A DNA stretch of 64,000 bases from Paramacrobiotus metropolitanus (taxonomy: Eukaryota; Tardigrada; Eutardigrada; Parachela; Macrobiotidae). The stretch spans positions 310,001 through 374,000 of the forward strand of contig NW_026570328.1 in NCBI RefSeq assembly GCF_019649055.1, read 5' to 3'. The notes beneath the pieces are model-generated. The model had not been told where the DNA came from and did no database searches. It saw only the letters and a program-made list of their open reading frames with translations. The number at the start of each line of letters is the position of its first letter. Position 1 is the stretch's first letter. Below are positions 12,001 to 25,800 of this stretch, one piece after another. Made by a program: the position numbers and the translations under genes.

Positions 12001-15000
12001 TCCGCTGTTGTCATATTTTTCACAGCAGGTGGAGAAAGTTTCTATAATTCTATAAATCCAATACCTTACCGGATATGCAGGAAAATCCATCCAAGAAGAA
12101 ACAGCAGAATCACGATCGGCGTAACGATGTAAATGGGCAACAGACGTCTAAGATCCTGTTTATCTATAGATGAGCATAAGTCTTTTATAAAAAGAATATA
12201 GTATCGATTTTTTGGTCGATTTAACGCATGCCGAAATGGTGATCTTATGCTATCTGTCGAACGCGCTTTGCACAAGAGTGGATGTAAAAAATATGTGACA
12301 CAAAAACGAGTGGGGAAAATATACCGTTCTTTTACGTCATTTTGTGACAAAACATTCCGGTTTAAGTGGAAGACATGCAATCAGCAATTCAGATCCTATG
12401 CGTGAAAATATTTTTAATCTGCGTTACTTTCACATCCTTCCTGGGTAGCTGAATACTGGCATTCTGGAAAATCTGGAGGAAGACTATATTCGCGGTACCA
12501 AGTTATATTTCCTTCTGCGTAATAGAGAGCACGAGATCCATCATACGAGTCGTAATATAAATATTCCTGCAACAAGAACCATGAACGGTTAACCAAATTT
12601 TAATATTTTAAGTAATTTTTATATGAAATTGCACGCGCTGCAAAGACAAGCGCAGATGGATTTTGTGATTTCCCTTACTCGTGAAATCTTTGTACTAAAT
12701 TAGGCAATGCAAGAAAACAGTGCTATTGTAATTAATTAATCATCCGGTTGCCAAAAATCTGTTACTCTATGCCGAAAAAAAAAACTGAATACCTCCAGTT
12801 CAGTGCCATTTGTTGTAACAGCTAATACGGTGTACACCGCATCACGATCACCGTTGCCATCCATCTTAAAGGGCAAACCGGATACCGCGTCAAAGGAACG
12901 GTTGTACATCAGGCGACTGAAGGCACTTCCGTTCGGAAGTTCGGTTAGATTGCCATTGACAGAGTTTTCATTGATTATCTGTCCAGAAAAAAATAAACAT
13001 GGAAATTTTGCCAACATCTCGTAGATATGCTGAAAGTATTTATTTTAATGTACTACGATGTTCTAGGAAAACCATGTTAAGGTAAATTTCATACTTCAGC
13101 AAATGCGTGAACGGCGGTGTGCATACAAACGGCCATCAGCTGGGTCTGCAACAGTTGTAGCTTTTTTTAATTTTTAACTCATGAAAATTAATTGCAGTAC
13201 ATAATTAACTGCAACAAATTGCAGACGTGTAAATGGGTTTACCTCCTCTGTTATTGCATTGCTAACATTGTATTCTTGGCTGGCGGTCTGATTAATGATT
13301 TGTAAAAACTGGATATATTTGGGACTTTGGACCGGATGAGCAAGTGAAATGACCAGGAGAGATTTGAGCTGGGTTTGAGCAATCTGTAGAAACACTTATT
13401 TGCTAATGTACTTTAAACTGTGCATATTAAGCAGGACATGCTAATGATAACACAGAACTGTTTTAACCGGTTAGTGTTTACCTCGTCATCGGAATCATTG
13501 CGCATCCAGTGCAAAGATCCTCGAAGAGGAGTATCGTAGTTGTAATTCAAAGTTGCAATGTATACCTACAGCAGAGAAGTTATAACCTCTGCTTCTGCTC
13601 AGAAAAAAATATAACATTGACAAGACAAATTCTTACGTAGGCACTGTTGTTCATTCCAATCTTCCATGCTGTTATCTGTGATATGACATAAAGTTATACT
13701 GTACATTCACACTACTAACAACTACGAGTACATATGGCTATTAACAAAGTTAACAAGCAAATTAATAACTTCTTCAGCTTACTAATGTCTCTCGGACACG
13801 GTCCAAATGAGCAATGACGACAATAACTGTAAACAGAGCGAAATATTTACATACGCACGAAAATATGATTTATAACATTTTTTGATAATGGTTTCTATAA
13901 ATTGTACGTGCAGATGCACAATAATGTGTATTTACTTTGAAGTGTAAAGTACAGGCTATAAAATAAAATATCTGAGTTAGCCGCTGTCGAAATTTAATTT
14001 TTAAAATGACTTTGCATAAGTGTGACAAAATCTGCCACGGTAAAAGCACGGTAATTCATGATTGTGACTCTTTTTGGAAAGCACGGAATACTGCAATGGA
14101 TAAATTCGTGGAACTGCATTCACTGTTTAAAGGTGGTAATTATGGCACATAAATTACCTCGACTGCGTGAACGGGCATCTTCCAGAGCTTTAACGCGCTG
14201 AGAATCTATGGATAGATTGGCATTGATGGTATAGGTCACGTCAGGCTGTCTTTGTTGACCAAGTGACGCAATTAGCACTTTCTCAAAGTCACCACACGTC
14301 TGTTGAAAAAATGGATCGTAGCTGGATGCGGGGTCACAAATAATGGCTATTCTACGCCATCGGTAATGTCGCAGTAGCCGGGCAAAACATTTAGAGTATT
14401 CTGCAATCTGAGATGGTAGCAACCGAACCAGCGTGGGGAAACGGCGTTTATTCTGCAGTTTGCTATCAGTTCCCGCGCTAATAAATACGAAAATTTGGAA
14501 TAAGAATAATTTACAAAGTATTGTGTAGTGTGCGTACCAATACTGTAAAAACTCATACCTTGTTATCAATGGCACATTCCATTCTAAAAATACCGCGATA
14601 TGAAATAAAATTTATTTTCTAGGATAAAAATTTCTGGAAGAGATCTGGAGGAAATTATTGACAATAAGCGTGTCTGTAGCTATATATAAATAATAACATG
14701 TTCTAGATCTTGTGTATCATCCGCATTTTTCCACATCAATATTTTAGTACCGTGCATCGTACAGTTAGGTGCTTACCTCTGGCAAAATCGGCCTGGATTT
14801 CAATGTAGTTGCTGCACCCTGCAAGGTGTTCATTTCAAGTTCAAAGTAATACAAAAGTTTTTAATATTAAGTTGGATTTTCTCCTTGATGCAAACAACAT
14901 GGATAAAAACGTCATACGTAGTTACATGTACAGTCGCTCAACTTTTTTACTTTCCCCGTAGTAAATGGTTAATTAAGTTAAGATAGGAACCTTACCTGCG

Positions 15001-15368
15001 CCTAGCAAAATGAAATAATCATATTTAACCGCTTGTTCATAATAGAACTTTGTCAGAGTTCCACTAATATCGGGCTCAAACGTTTGACAGCCTGGAATTT
15101 GTGCGATAGCCAAGGTGAACTGCACATCGGACGTATTATTTAAGTCATTCCACGCAAGTTTTAATGCGGGAACAATTACTTCCGGATTGTAAACCAGCAT
15201 GGCCAACACAATTACGCGATACTTTGTAATTGAGCTGTTAGTGTGGGAAACAGCATGAATGGTCGCGGTAGGCTTCGTTAGTACTTGTTGTAATCCTTGC
15301 CACAATCCGACGCATAAGATCAGCTGGCGGCGATGGATCTCATGGAAGCGAAATAAGTATAACAACAT
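9094..15368 (-). CDS. Receptor-type guanylate cyclase (natriuretic-peptide-receptor architecture)
   Basis: Single-pass receptor that would make cGMP from GTP. Exons: 15368-14996, 14818-14777, 14583-14559, 14477-14158, 13826-13783, 13675-13637, 13565-13482, 13383-13243, 13145-13095, 12978-12793, 12566-12428, 12163-12070, 11862 (or 11901)-11574, 11509-11333, 11025-10671, 10514-10193, 10130-9911, 9734-9587, 9493-9445, 9366-9317, 9218-9094; about 1,090 residues, all phases consistent. Residues 1 to about 485 form the ligand-binding domain (WNVPLITS, AWKIGMNNSAYVYI, PPDFPEC just before the membrane). One TM lies near 488-510. A kinase-homology domain (HGRLKPSNCLVD, LTDFG, ECWAENPDTR), a coiled-coil linker and the cyclase domain follow. 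KVETVGDSYL, FCLFGDTVNTASRM and ALRIHISEAT are conserved, but the first metal-binding Asp is Ser (about residue 920). The N-terminal start and the exon after the TM are the least certain parts. Confidence 0.92.
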
Positions 15369-16919
15369 CCCAAAGCAGTCAATCTTATTTTTATTGTGCC
15401 CAACACATTATGCTTATGGAGAAAATTGAATCTGCAATCTTTCCGCTCATGTAGATCTATAGAACGGTGACACTTGCAGATACGGAAAGGTCAACTTAAC
15501 CCCAAAAAACCAGAACAATAAAAATAAACTTGGGTGGCAGAGATTATGAAAGCCATATTTATTCCGCATCCGGTTCTATGACTTCGGTTGACTACCTTGG
15601 CGGTATGGAGGAAAGACAAGTCATCCAAATTAATAATTACGCCTTTGCAGCCTACACCCGCACCGAAGGGCAACATAGAGAAGGGTTGGAAAAGAACACT
15701 TGCGATCGTACATCGTACCGGCAATTAGCTCGATATTGCTTCTGGTGTTTAATCGTTACGAGCTTCCGACAACTTGCGTCTTTTTTCCCGGCAAACCACC
15801 GCTCGATCCCTGCGAAAGGTATGCAAAGAACCGCCCACTTCTGTAGAAGGAATAGGCCGGTATTAGTGAGTAGCAGGTCCAGGAATTCATCGATAGTACG
15901 CGTATGTACACATAGCGTAGACGTATGTGCACTAAAGTATATCAAACCCGTCAATAAAGAGAATCTAAAAGGAAATAAGTCAACAGCATCTCAGAAAACC
16001 ATTAATATTTAATGCCACCAACAATCTTGTGGGTGCCAAACAGGCAAAAATATCCGTAAAACTCGAGTTGTTACAAGTTAAGGAAGGCTGCATCTATCAA
16101 GTAAAAAAACAGTTAGGAATTACAGCACCCCACCTGCCCAAGGTGAATGTTTTTTCGTTCGTACCGCACCGTAGTGGAGATTCTACCTGACTGTGAATAA
16201 ATCTGGCAAAAAAATTACTATTACAGTAAATAAATGTTTTGCTAAATTTACAACGAAATAATTTTCTTCACAAATGCGTCCGGCCTAACGCACAATGCCG
16301 TGAACCGGCGCAATGCCGTGAACCATTATGCACAGTGCGGGCTTTATGCACAGTGCGAGCTTTATGCACATTATGCACAGTGCGGGCTTTAATTTGCAAA
16401 AAATCCTTTTATTCGCGATACACCGGGGCTGAAAAAAATGGCGAAATGGCAACGCATCCTTCAGCTTGTACTAACGGCAAAGCTTTGGTACAGGATAATC
16501 CCGCTGTGGTTTGCGTATAACTTTGCGCTAGCTTATGAGGCATTGGGCAGACACTGGTCCTGTAGCAGATGCCACAGCAAAAGCCGCGGAGCAAGGGAAA
16601 AACCGAGAAGTATGCATCGGTCAGTGGTCGCTCCTGTTTTACATAGATTCATATCATCAGTTGAACAGTTAATGTGGACCCAACAAGCTGAATTTTCTGA
16701 GTGACTTGGTCAGACGTATTTAGCTGCAGACCAGGCAAGGCTAAATCAGCAGTTTTTATTTTTTATCGAATTCATTTTGTGGCTGTTATTGTGGTTATAT
16801 TTGCCGTTATTTTTTAGGCAATTCTGTACAAATAAATAAATTCAAGTGAGCACACTACTAGAGCATTTGTGAGCTAAACCGTTATCAGTAGATAGAGACG
16901 TGAAGTTAGATTAACAACG
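15369..16919. other. Intergenic region between guanylate cyclase (-) and SLC4 (-)
   Basis: Should contain the cyclase promoter and 5' UTR. Overlapping ORFs at 15491-16012 occur on both strands, with no domain and no splice link to the receptor. A short tandem repeat lies at 16282-16395. Nothing else was recognised. Confidence 0.45.
16282..16395. repeat. Two nested short tandem repeats
   Basis: Two copies of an 18-mer around CGCAATGCCGTGAACC are followed by three copies of TTATGCACAGTGCGGGCT with small variations. The block is about 110 bp and has no coding context. Confidence 0.7.
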
Positions 16920-19900
16920 TCAAGTACTACGGTGCTCTTTGTAAGGCGGTGGCACTTCCATTTGCAGCATGGGATCAGATTCCACGTCGGAACCGTCAGG
17001 TACAGGACTGAGTCCATCCTGGTCACCGGTCCGGGTGGATTCCGTACGCCGCTTGCTACAATATATACAGTCACAATGTCATTATTATTTACTGACACGG
17101 TACGATGTGACAGGAATATTATATATCGGTACTTATTGCATGACTACTGTTATGTACTACGGTTATGAAAATTACAGCTGGTCAAATGTTTACTGGAACT
17201 GCATAATTTACATGCTTTCCAAAACCAAAAATCAGTCTATAGGTCGATTTGCAGTATTCGACTTGTCTTTTCGTCCGTACGCGCATTTTCGACTACAGCT
17301 GCAAGTCTAGACATGCATACAGTATGAATTTTGCAGGGATCCTACTGCGTTAAATAATATGTTTTTACATATAGAATATACCGGCTTTTTGGCAGCTCCA
17401 GTGTGTTGGTGTTCGACGTCTCCCGGCTCCTGTATTCCTCCATTTCATTAACCTGACTCAATAAATTTGCCGAAGAGATGTTTTTCCATAAGCCGGTTTT
17501 ATTGACTGCACTGGTAAAATCCAGAGCTTCGGAGCTTTGTGATACAGAACTGTGGTTTTTCTTTACAGGAATAGACAGGACGTTGCCGTTTGGTAAACAT
17601 ATCTTCATGAAGTTTTCATCGACAGTTGTTGGTGTGGTTATTGTTTTCTAAAATAAATGTTTTCAGCATGGATATGCTAAACCAGAAAAATCGTCATTTC
17701 AGTTGGACATATCGGCAACCGAAATACCTCATCGTCATCCTTTTGAACGTCTTCTTTCTTTCGTTTGACATTTTCCGGCATTATGTCATCCAAGAAACTG
17801 AGTTCATATTGCGTGAAAACATAATCCATGAGTTTCCTTACTCCAACCAGTGCACCAACCTAATCGTAAAACAATAAAAAAGTTTGCCTATATTATTACA
17901 AAACAAAACAAGTGCTTTCTATAAACGTTACGAAGAAAGTAAGCTGATGTACAGAGTAGGTACTTGTTGCTATGCATACCATCAAGGGGAACAGCATAGC
18001 GGTTTCCAGAAAACTCTTTAGCAGCCACAGAAAAACCAAGCACAGTAGCTGAATAAACGTGTAAAGGTGGACGCGCTTGATCTTCACGTGCCGGAGGTAT
18101 GCGTAATCGGGCTGGTATTTAAGGGGCATAAAGGCCAACTTCAGTCGGTCGGTAAACTACAGGTCGAAAAAGAAGAAAACGATTATTATTGTTCTTTTAC
18201 ATTGCTTCAGTAACACTTACTTGGAGGCCGTTTAAGGCATTCAGTCCCATAAACAAGAAAACACCGAACAGAACCGGCATAGGAATGATGCGAAGGAAAC
18301 TTGTCATGAATATCGATGCACCAATAACAATCTGTCACGATTAGAACCGTTAACCTTTATTTTTAACAACTTGTTTTGCATAATAAAGTGTAATTACGGA
18401 AATGGCGATGTTCGTTATCCGTTGTTCTCTAACGCCTAGGAAGGTCGGTCTTTCCCCCGGCGCAGCCACTTCCGATTCCATTCTCAAACTGGCAACATGG
18501 GTGAGCGAGAGCACCGTATCGGCTACCTGCACAAGATTTTAATTCTCAAAAGAGCAACATTATGCAAGCGAAGGAATATATATTATAGCGCCTTAACTGA
18601 CTCACCATCCAAGGCATTCCCAAAAAGGACGAAATTAATGTCAACACAGAGACAACGAATAAGTCCAGATGATAGCCGATTCCTTTACGGAAGCGATTTT
18701 CCTTGCGATTAATAATCACAGTGGTTATCTGTTGGTCCATGAATATCAGAATAGTCACAAGGATCCCGGGAAGCACGGCGGCAATGGCAGTCCACCATTG
18801 ATTTCTGTCGCCGAAAAAAGGCACAATCCATGAACCACCTCGTGGCGTATATGTCGGCTAGAAATGTAAAGATACTGTTAACTTTCCACATTAACAACTA
18901 CACATCATCCTTTATAAACTGCAATTTGCCGAAAACCAAAATTATCACCCACTCAGTAATCGTAGATGAACAATAAAATATCAGTAAGTTATACACTTGT
19001 AATGGTTTGGCTATTTTTAAGATTTAGGAGAATATTTCATGTGAGCGCAGTGCGTCTATGCTAGACTGGTGTGAAACCGTTTTTTATACGGGTATTAGGT
19101 ACATTAGGTTACCTTATGGTTAGTACAAAATGAATCAAGTAATTGTTGCAGTTAACGCACTCAGCATTTTAGTTGCATGACATACAGTTCCGGTAACATT
19201 TGATTAAGTCTTCTAACGAAATATCGAAAAAAAGTGTTGATAATACTGCATGTGCATTTTACACTTCACCTCAAGCTGATCGGGCACGCCCAGTTTGGGA
19301 GTAGGGATACCCAAGGCGTAGTCCACTCCAACAAAAACGCCAATCGAAATAATCACCGCAAAGTCACTGACGAACTGGCGTAATTTGTTGGTGAAAAACG
19401 GAGAAACCTTGAAGTCTTTTAAAGTTCTGGCCATAAAATACGTTCCAAAAAATAATACCACAGACAATAAAAAGGCATCCGGAACATAGTGCGTGCAACC
19501 ATCACCAAAGAACGCAGTGCCGATTCCGGCTGTTGCGTTCTTTTCCTTGGTACAGTCCTCCTTGGAAAAATTTGCGTCTATTGGAATGTGGACGGAATAA
19601 TTGTTCACCGGTGACTTTATCACACAATCACAGATATCACTCGTATTGGATATGATACCGGGATTAGTACGTAAAGGCTCTTCTTCGGCGATATGGAATA
19701 ATTTTTTAAAGGCCTCGTAAACAAATATTGCGGAGACTAGTGCGGCAAAGCTTTCTTCTGTAAACCGGGTGATGTAGCTCACCAGCGAACTGAGATCAAA
19801 TACTACCATCAGCAGCAGTAGAATAGTTGCCCAAATGCCTATCCATAACCTCATTGGTAGATAGTCTATGTCCATTGATCTGTAATAAAATGTGATACTT

Positions 19901-22870
19901 CGAAACAAAATAGCGGCAAAACGTCTGTAACTGAGTACTGACCATTTATGAAGTACTTCAATTTAGAATGTTCAGTTTCAACATAATTTTCGAATTTTCA
20001 AGCTATAAAGTAACGCTAGGTTAAATTAAATAATTATCCACCTAGAAAAATGGAAAACTAAACAACCTATGCATTTAATTAATTCGTAGAATTTGATTCC
20101 AAGTACCTGTAACTAACCAAATAATTTAACCATGCAAAAATCAATCTTGAAAAATAGTAAAGCGCGGATTTACTGTAGCTTGCTTTTGGGTTATAATGTA
20201 CTAAACTTTTAACGATAAAACTTCAAGGTAAATTAAAAGATGACTTACTCGCACATGTTGAAACTGATAAGCTCGAATACAAGAATCGGTCCAGTGCTGC
20301 CCAGAATGACCATCGGCTGACCCGCGGTCAAGCCCCATGCGATACCGGAAAAGGCACGCGCCAGGATCGTTTCAACAGCGCCCTGCAATTCATTTTCTGC
20401 ATTAGCAAATGTTTTAAATCCAGAAAACGTGGGAATCAACTTACCATTCTTCGTTTCAGAAGATCGCTCATAAGACCGCCAAATGTTATAAGTGGCGTCA
20501 TCGATGCGAAATACAGAAAGATAAAAGAGGCAAGGCACTGAATATGTAAGGCATCTTTGAAATCACTGACATAGAAGGGTATTTTCCTTTTAATGTCATC
20601 CACGAATCCTCCAAACAATCTAAACGCACGCAAAACTTGCTGAAGTTTGTTGAATAATTTTATCAATCATAAATTATAATTAGTGTTTGATTAAGCTAGG
20701 CATAGCCATTATCTGTACACTCCATTTGGTAAATTTTCGACTGGACACTCCAAATGGTAAAAATAATTTTATAAGAAAAATGAAGAGATATTAAGTTTAC
20801 CTCCCTGTCCGACGAATTCCGGCGCCATGATCGGATTTACCACTGTGTTCACTGCTCTCCAGTGCCTGCAGCACATCGGTACTGCCCGTTCGTCTAAGTT
20901 TATCAATCATGCGCGACTCCTGCGACTGGACACAAGCCGGTGGTTCAATACGAATTTTGGGATCCCACTCCCCGGGCGGTAGCACCGTGGAGGCGCCCAA
21001 AAAATCGTCCGTAGCTGATAAAATATCTTCCCGGTCTTTTGCTTTGTAAATGACTTGTTGAAAAAGCTAAAGAAGATCAAATTAAACATAAATGAAGAGA
21101 TGCCGATCATGCAAAACAGTGGAAACACTTAGCTACCTCGTCCGAAAAGAGGGTTCCCATCGTTCGGCCGATTTGATGATAGCGGTCACCCACCGCTTTG
21201 GGGCCCAGTAGCACGAACAAGTAGCGCGTGGGAACCGGCACTTCCGTTAGACTGCCCAGGAAGGTGGGACGGCTTAGCCGAACGAACGCACAAAGCGGAA
21301 AGGGCGGCAGGAAATCCAGTTCGGCTACTAATATATTGGCGGCTTCGGTTCCCGTTGGTAACTTTTTCAAAAAGTGTATATTGGCCTAAAAAAACGAGGT
21401 TTTTTGTTCATCTAATAAAGCCACATAGGTACATCTTATTATGGCTGCACGAAACTATACATTACCGGCAAGTTTTCTATATGTACAGACTGTATGTATA
21501 TGCCTGCCATATTTTGAAATAAATATTATGTCTCTTTAATCTCCTAATAGTTAACTCGTACGCATCGTATAAAACATAGTTATTTTCACAACGTCGTATG
21601 TACGCACACGGTGCACTGTCTATGAAACCGCGCGTTACAGTGGATGTACAGTAATTAAACTTCGTTCTCCATTAAGGATTCAATTACACATTCAGCTTCC
21701 GGTAGACACATACTCGGCTTTCTTCCCGCGTCAACCCTTCCAGATTCGCATTACTCGGCAGTCCACCGCTATCCTTTCCGCTGTCGTTACGTTCCAACAG
21801 ATTACTGCTGCTGTTACGCAGCAGCTGGGAAAACGATCGCGTCTTGGTACTGTCCTGATCTTTACTGCCGATTTTGCGCATGCGCCGTTGGTTGAGATGC
21901 TTCGGCCGTTGCAGCAGTGTCCCGAGCACCGCGTCCCGATAATTATCCGGCAGACAGCCGCTATTGACCCACTGCTGTATCACTTCCGTCCACAGTTCGT
22001 GCAGGTTGGACGCGTCCAAATCCGAGTAGTATCAAGCCGGTGGTGAAGTGATTGCGCAGTTCCAGTAAGGAGTGCAACGACAGACTGGCAACAAAGGGCT
22101 TCGACCATCGATTGCCGCCCTCTTCCACATCCTCTTCAAACTTCACCCACCTTCAGTCAATCAGTAACGGATAAACACTGCATGGTCATTGTTATTGTTA
22201 CCCGTTGTTTGTTAAGAATTTCACATGTCACCTGTCTCGCTTGTCTGGAGATTCGATAAAAAATATAAAATTGCTGTCACATTTTCAAAACGAGCATTCA
22301 GCAAGTATTAACCTGCTAAAAGTTAAGTAATAACGCTTTTAACTAATTCGATCTAGTACAGTACAATAATTAATTCTGTAGAAACCGCTGCGATATAATC
22401 CGGTAATTAAAAACGTCATGTTGCATGATTTTATGTGCGTCGCTTCCTGGCTTGTAATCATTATAAACACCGTAAATAAAGGGCATTTAAAAAAGCAACC
22501 AGCGTGGTACCAAAGCATTTATGATCATAAAAACTTTAAAACCGTTAGCTTGCCAACACCGAGCGGAACATCGGAGAGCGGAAATCCAACAAAGTGAATA
22601 CTGAATGATCAGTATCGAGCAAAGTAATTATATCAACTGCCCACGTCCATGTATATCTCTATGTTACCTGGCTGTTTCGCGCCACTCCGGCTCGCCACCG
22701 GCTCCGCGCTTCTTATTGAATTTCAGTTCGGTCATTTCGCAGAACAAGGTGTGTTTGTCCTTATGGAGGTGATCCTCGGCATCCTGCCCGGTGTCATCAC
22801 CGAGCTTGAACTTGATTCCGTGCGTGGTAATGGCTAATAAGCGATGTTCGTGCGTAACATCATTCATCAT
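16920..22870 (-). CDS. SLC4 Na+-coupled bicarbonate transporter, one internal frameshift
   Basis: Plasma-membrane HCO3- transporter controlling intracellular pH. Exons: 22870 (or 22833)-22668, 22150-21714, 21385-21137, 21066-20801, 20619-20445, 20382-20249, 19879-19270, 18857-18606, 18526-18398, 18331-18221, 18156-17980, 17859-17728, 17647-17382, 17055-16920; about 1,090 residues. Cytoplasmic domain: [53 protein letters not shown]. Membrane domain: [33 protein letters not shown], a large four-cysteine extracellular loop with N-glycosylation sites, [32 protein letters not shown]. The tail is basic then acidic and ends with PPPY. The sequence resembles the Na+-driven NBC/NDCBE branch more than AE exchangers. 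Exon 22150-21714 has one extra base near 22022-22023. Additional N-terminal residues may sit in an upstream exon. Confidence 0.92.
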
Positions 22871-25800
22871 TATAGCCAAAAGCGTAGGTTTTCACATTTA
22901 TTAATATGTACACATACTGGAATTCGTTCTCGATCGGTCCTTTCCGAAATTCGGTTCCATTGTTCTTGGTGTTCGTGTTCCTGGCTTTTTTTTAGAGAAA
23001 ATCACTCCAGTCAGCGATCCGGTGGCAAACGGAAGTAGTGTATTCCGCAGCGGCTTTTTCCGTCATTAACGTTGTCGGCTTCTGCGCGGATAATACGATG
23101 TCAGCCAAGCTTCCTGTTTTAAGAAAGAGGCTTTCTTAGAAAGACGATAATTATGCAGTTATTCCCACTCACGAGTCTGTGCAAATTCATGTTAGGCTCG
23201 AATGCAAAATAGTAAATATTTCTTTCTGCAGATCGCCAGTATTTTAGAGTAGTATCTGCGGTAATAATTCGTGAACGCTAATTATTAGGTAAGTACTGTA
23301 ACTGTTAGCACAAGCAGATCCGTGCAAAGACGACAACATTGATAAGGTAGTAATTTATGGATGATTGTTGAGTACGAACGGAATCATTTGTAGGCTTCAG
23401 CGGAGTCTGCCGCGCTGATAACTTGATTAAACATTCATAAGTTCTATTCGATATAATATTGGCAAATCCGCCACATAGTGCCATACGGCATACAGTATCA
23501 CAGGTACTAATCCTAAATCAGTTACCACACATTTGCACAAAGCGCGAAAAGCCACTTAAAACGCCAATTTTGCCGCATTTTTCTCGGTTGTGACAATGCA
23601 AGTACACGCAGCGGAACCCGAGCCAACTGCTCTCTCAAGTGGCTGCAATGTGTACAGTACTATGCAGCCAATGTGGGACCGGGATCTATCGTTACCTGTC
23701 GATAATGGAGGTCGAAAGGTACCGGTAGTGCGGAAATCTATAACTTCATTTGCAATTCATGAGCTGAGCTGATAAAAAGAACAGAATTATATCCGTACAC
23801 TGCGACAAAAAAAGACGAATTATTTATTGATCTTGTCTGCCGAAAATGGCGTTTATTACTTATTTGTTGCCCGAAACTCATTTGACCGTATAAAACAACA
23901 ATGTAACACATAATACTGAGTACAAAGCTACAATAATACAATGTATAATCACAACAATGCAGCTCTCAACTATTCACATCTGCCAATTACCATTCTGGAC
24001 GGATTAAAATGAAACTTTGTAATCATTAATAGTATTTATTTATGGTAGCATATGCGGCTGAAACTGCATTAAGAGAAACATTAGACTATTATCCTAATAC
24101 GCTGTAATTAATTGCCGTATTAACTGTACATGTAAGTCTGTACTAAATCAGTTAATTATTGAGAAATCTGCCTCATTACGTTCCAAGTGCTATACTTCGA
24201 AGTGCTTTTCATTCTGCAATCTGAAATTAAATAAGACTATCCTATGCGGCTGCAGGTGACGTCCCCGGAATTTTCTGTATCTACGAGTAGTGGCTGTACT
24301 ATACTGGCTTGCAACTGATCTTCGAAATATTAGTGACCTTTATACCTGAGCCACACACTAGTAAATAGTAGGAACAGCCAGATCAGTGTCTGATATGGCA
24401 CTGCAGAGATATTTCCGTGTGTTTGGCGAAATCCCATTTCAATAATCGTTCTCCGTTTGCGCTTATGCCGTTAATCGACGTAGACGTAACAAAATATTCA
24501 GGTCAGCTATGTTTGTGGGTCCAATGTGGGATACCATGTATGATTGATGGATATACAAAAAATATTGAGTTTTATACTTTATAGGTACAAAGTGACAAAC
24601 AAACACTACAAACTACAAAGGGCTTGCTTATTCAAAGATCTAGTTTGATCATTTAATGTCATGATTTTGTTAAACACTTGCACAACAGCAAATACCGCAG
24701 ATTTTAAATTTAAACCCATATAATTCATGGCTGGTACTGCAACCTTGCCTCATTAATTTGGAGTTATTTGTTAATGATTTTGATAATAACACTTTTTTTA
24801 GCGACACTCAACAACCGCAACCGTTTGGTCACAGTGCTCTATATTTCGTTACAACATTGTAAGAAATCCAATGAATTTTTATCGAATATCTATATGTAAT
24901 AGTCAGATACTGTAAGCTCCGTATCGTACTCGTACCTTCAGTGTGGATCATGGAATGATGCCGGCATTAGCGCAAAATTGTGCCCATTATCCACATAATA
25001 GGCAGATCACAATAAATATACATTGCACAGCCCGGTTAAGCGTATTGCACTTAGTTATCCAAATGGAGAAAAACCAGATCCAGTTAACTCGCGGAAAATA
25101 CTTTGGTGAAGAGCAGAAGTACGATGTGTAGTCCTGGAGAAATAATATGGCTGCTGCACACAGATATCGGGTGTAACAATATTCGCCGTGCCAAACGTAT
25201 AAATAAACAAAGTCACCATCTAAGTTTGGCATGACGACCGCGATTAACATTTACCGTCGTCCGCAAAAAATTCCCTGCTTTCTTGAGCTGATCGACTAAT
25301 TCGTAAACGCCGATACTTCCTGATTTTTTTGCTGAAAACAAAAAGTTATAAGTGGTTTCAGGAGAAAGTTTATTGCGTACGTTAAGATTGTTGCCGTTCC
25401 GGCAAAACGAGTGGTTCGTAAACAGCGGCTTACAGCTGGTTTCGGCGTGGACCATGTACCACTTTGTAATTATAGATCTAGAGCTGGATTATATGATCAT
25501 CGTGTCATAAGCAAAATAAAACACTGCATTGATCGTACACGATAGATGCGCTATACTACACTAAAACTGCTTACGTCAATGGTCAGAAAAATTAATCATT
25601 AGAACCACGCGCTATACGAATACTGTGCATGTGTGTGATGATGTTCTGTAAGCAACTAGCAAACATCTGCTGCGAAAACTGACACAAAAAAGCCTAAAAA
25701 TAAGTTTTTCATGGACGATGCTATTTACGGTTCAGGAAGACTCGTTACGGTTCATCATCGGTTAAATGTTAACTGCTACAATTAGCGCGGTGATGATTTG

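Noticed and set aside
15491-16012. ORFs on both strands upstream of the guanylate cyclase as extra receptor exons
   Set aside because: No receptor homology and no phase-compatible junction to the exon starting at 15368.
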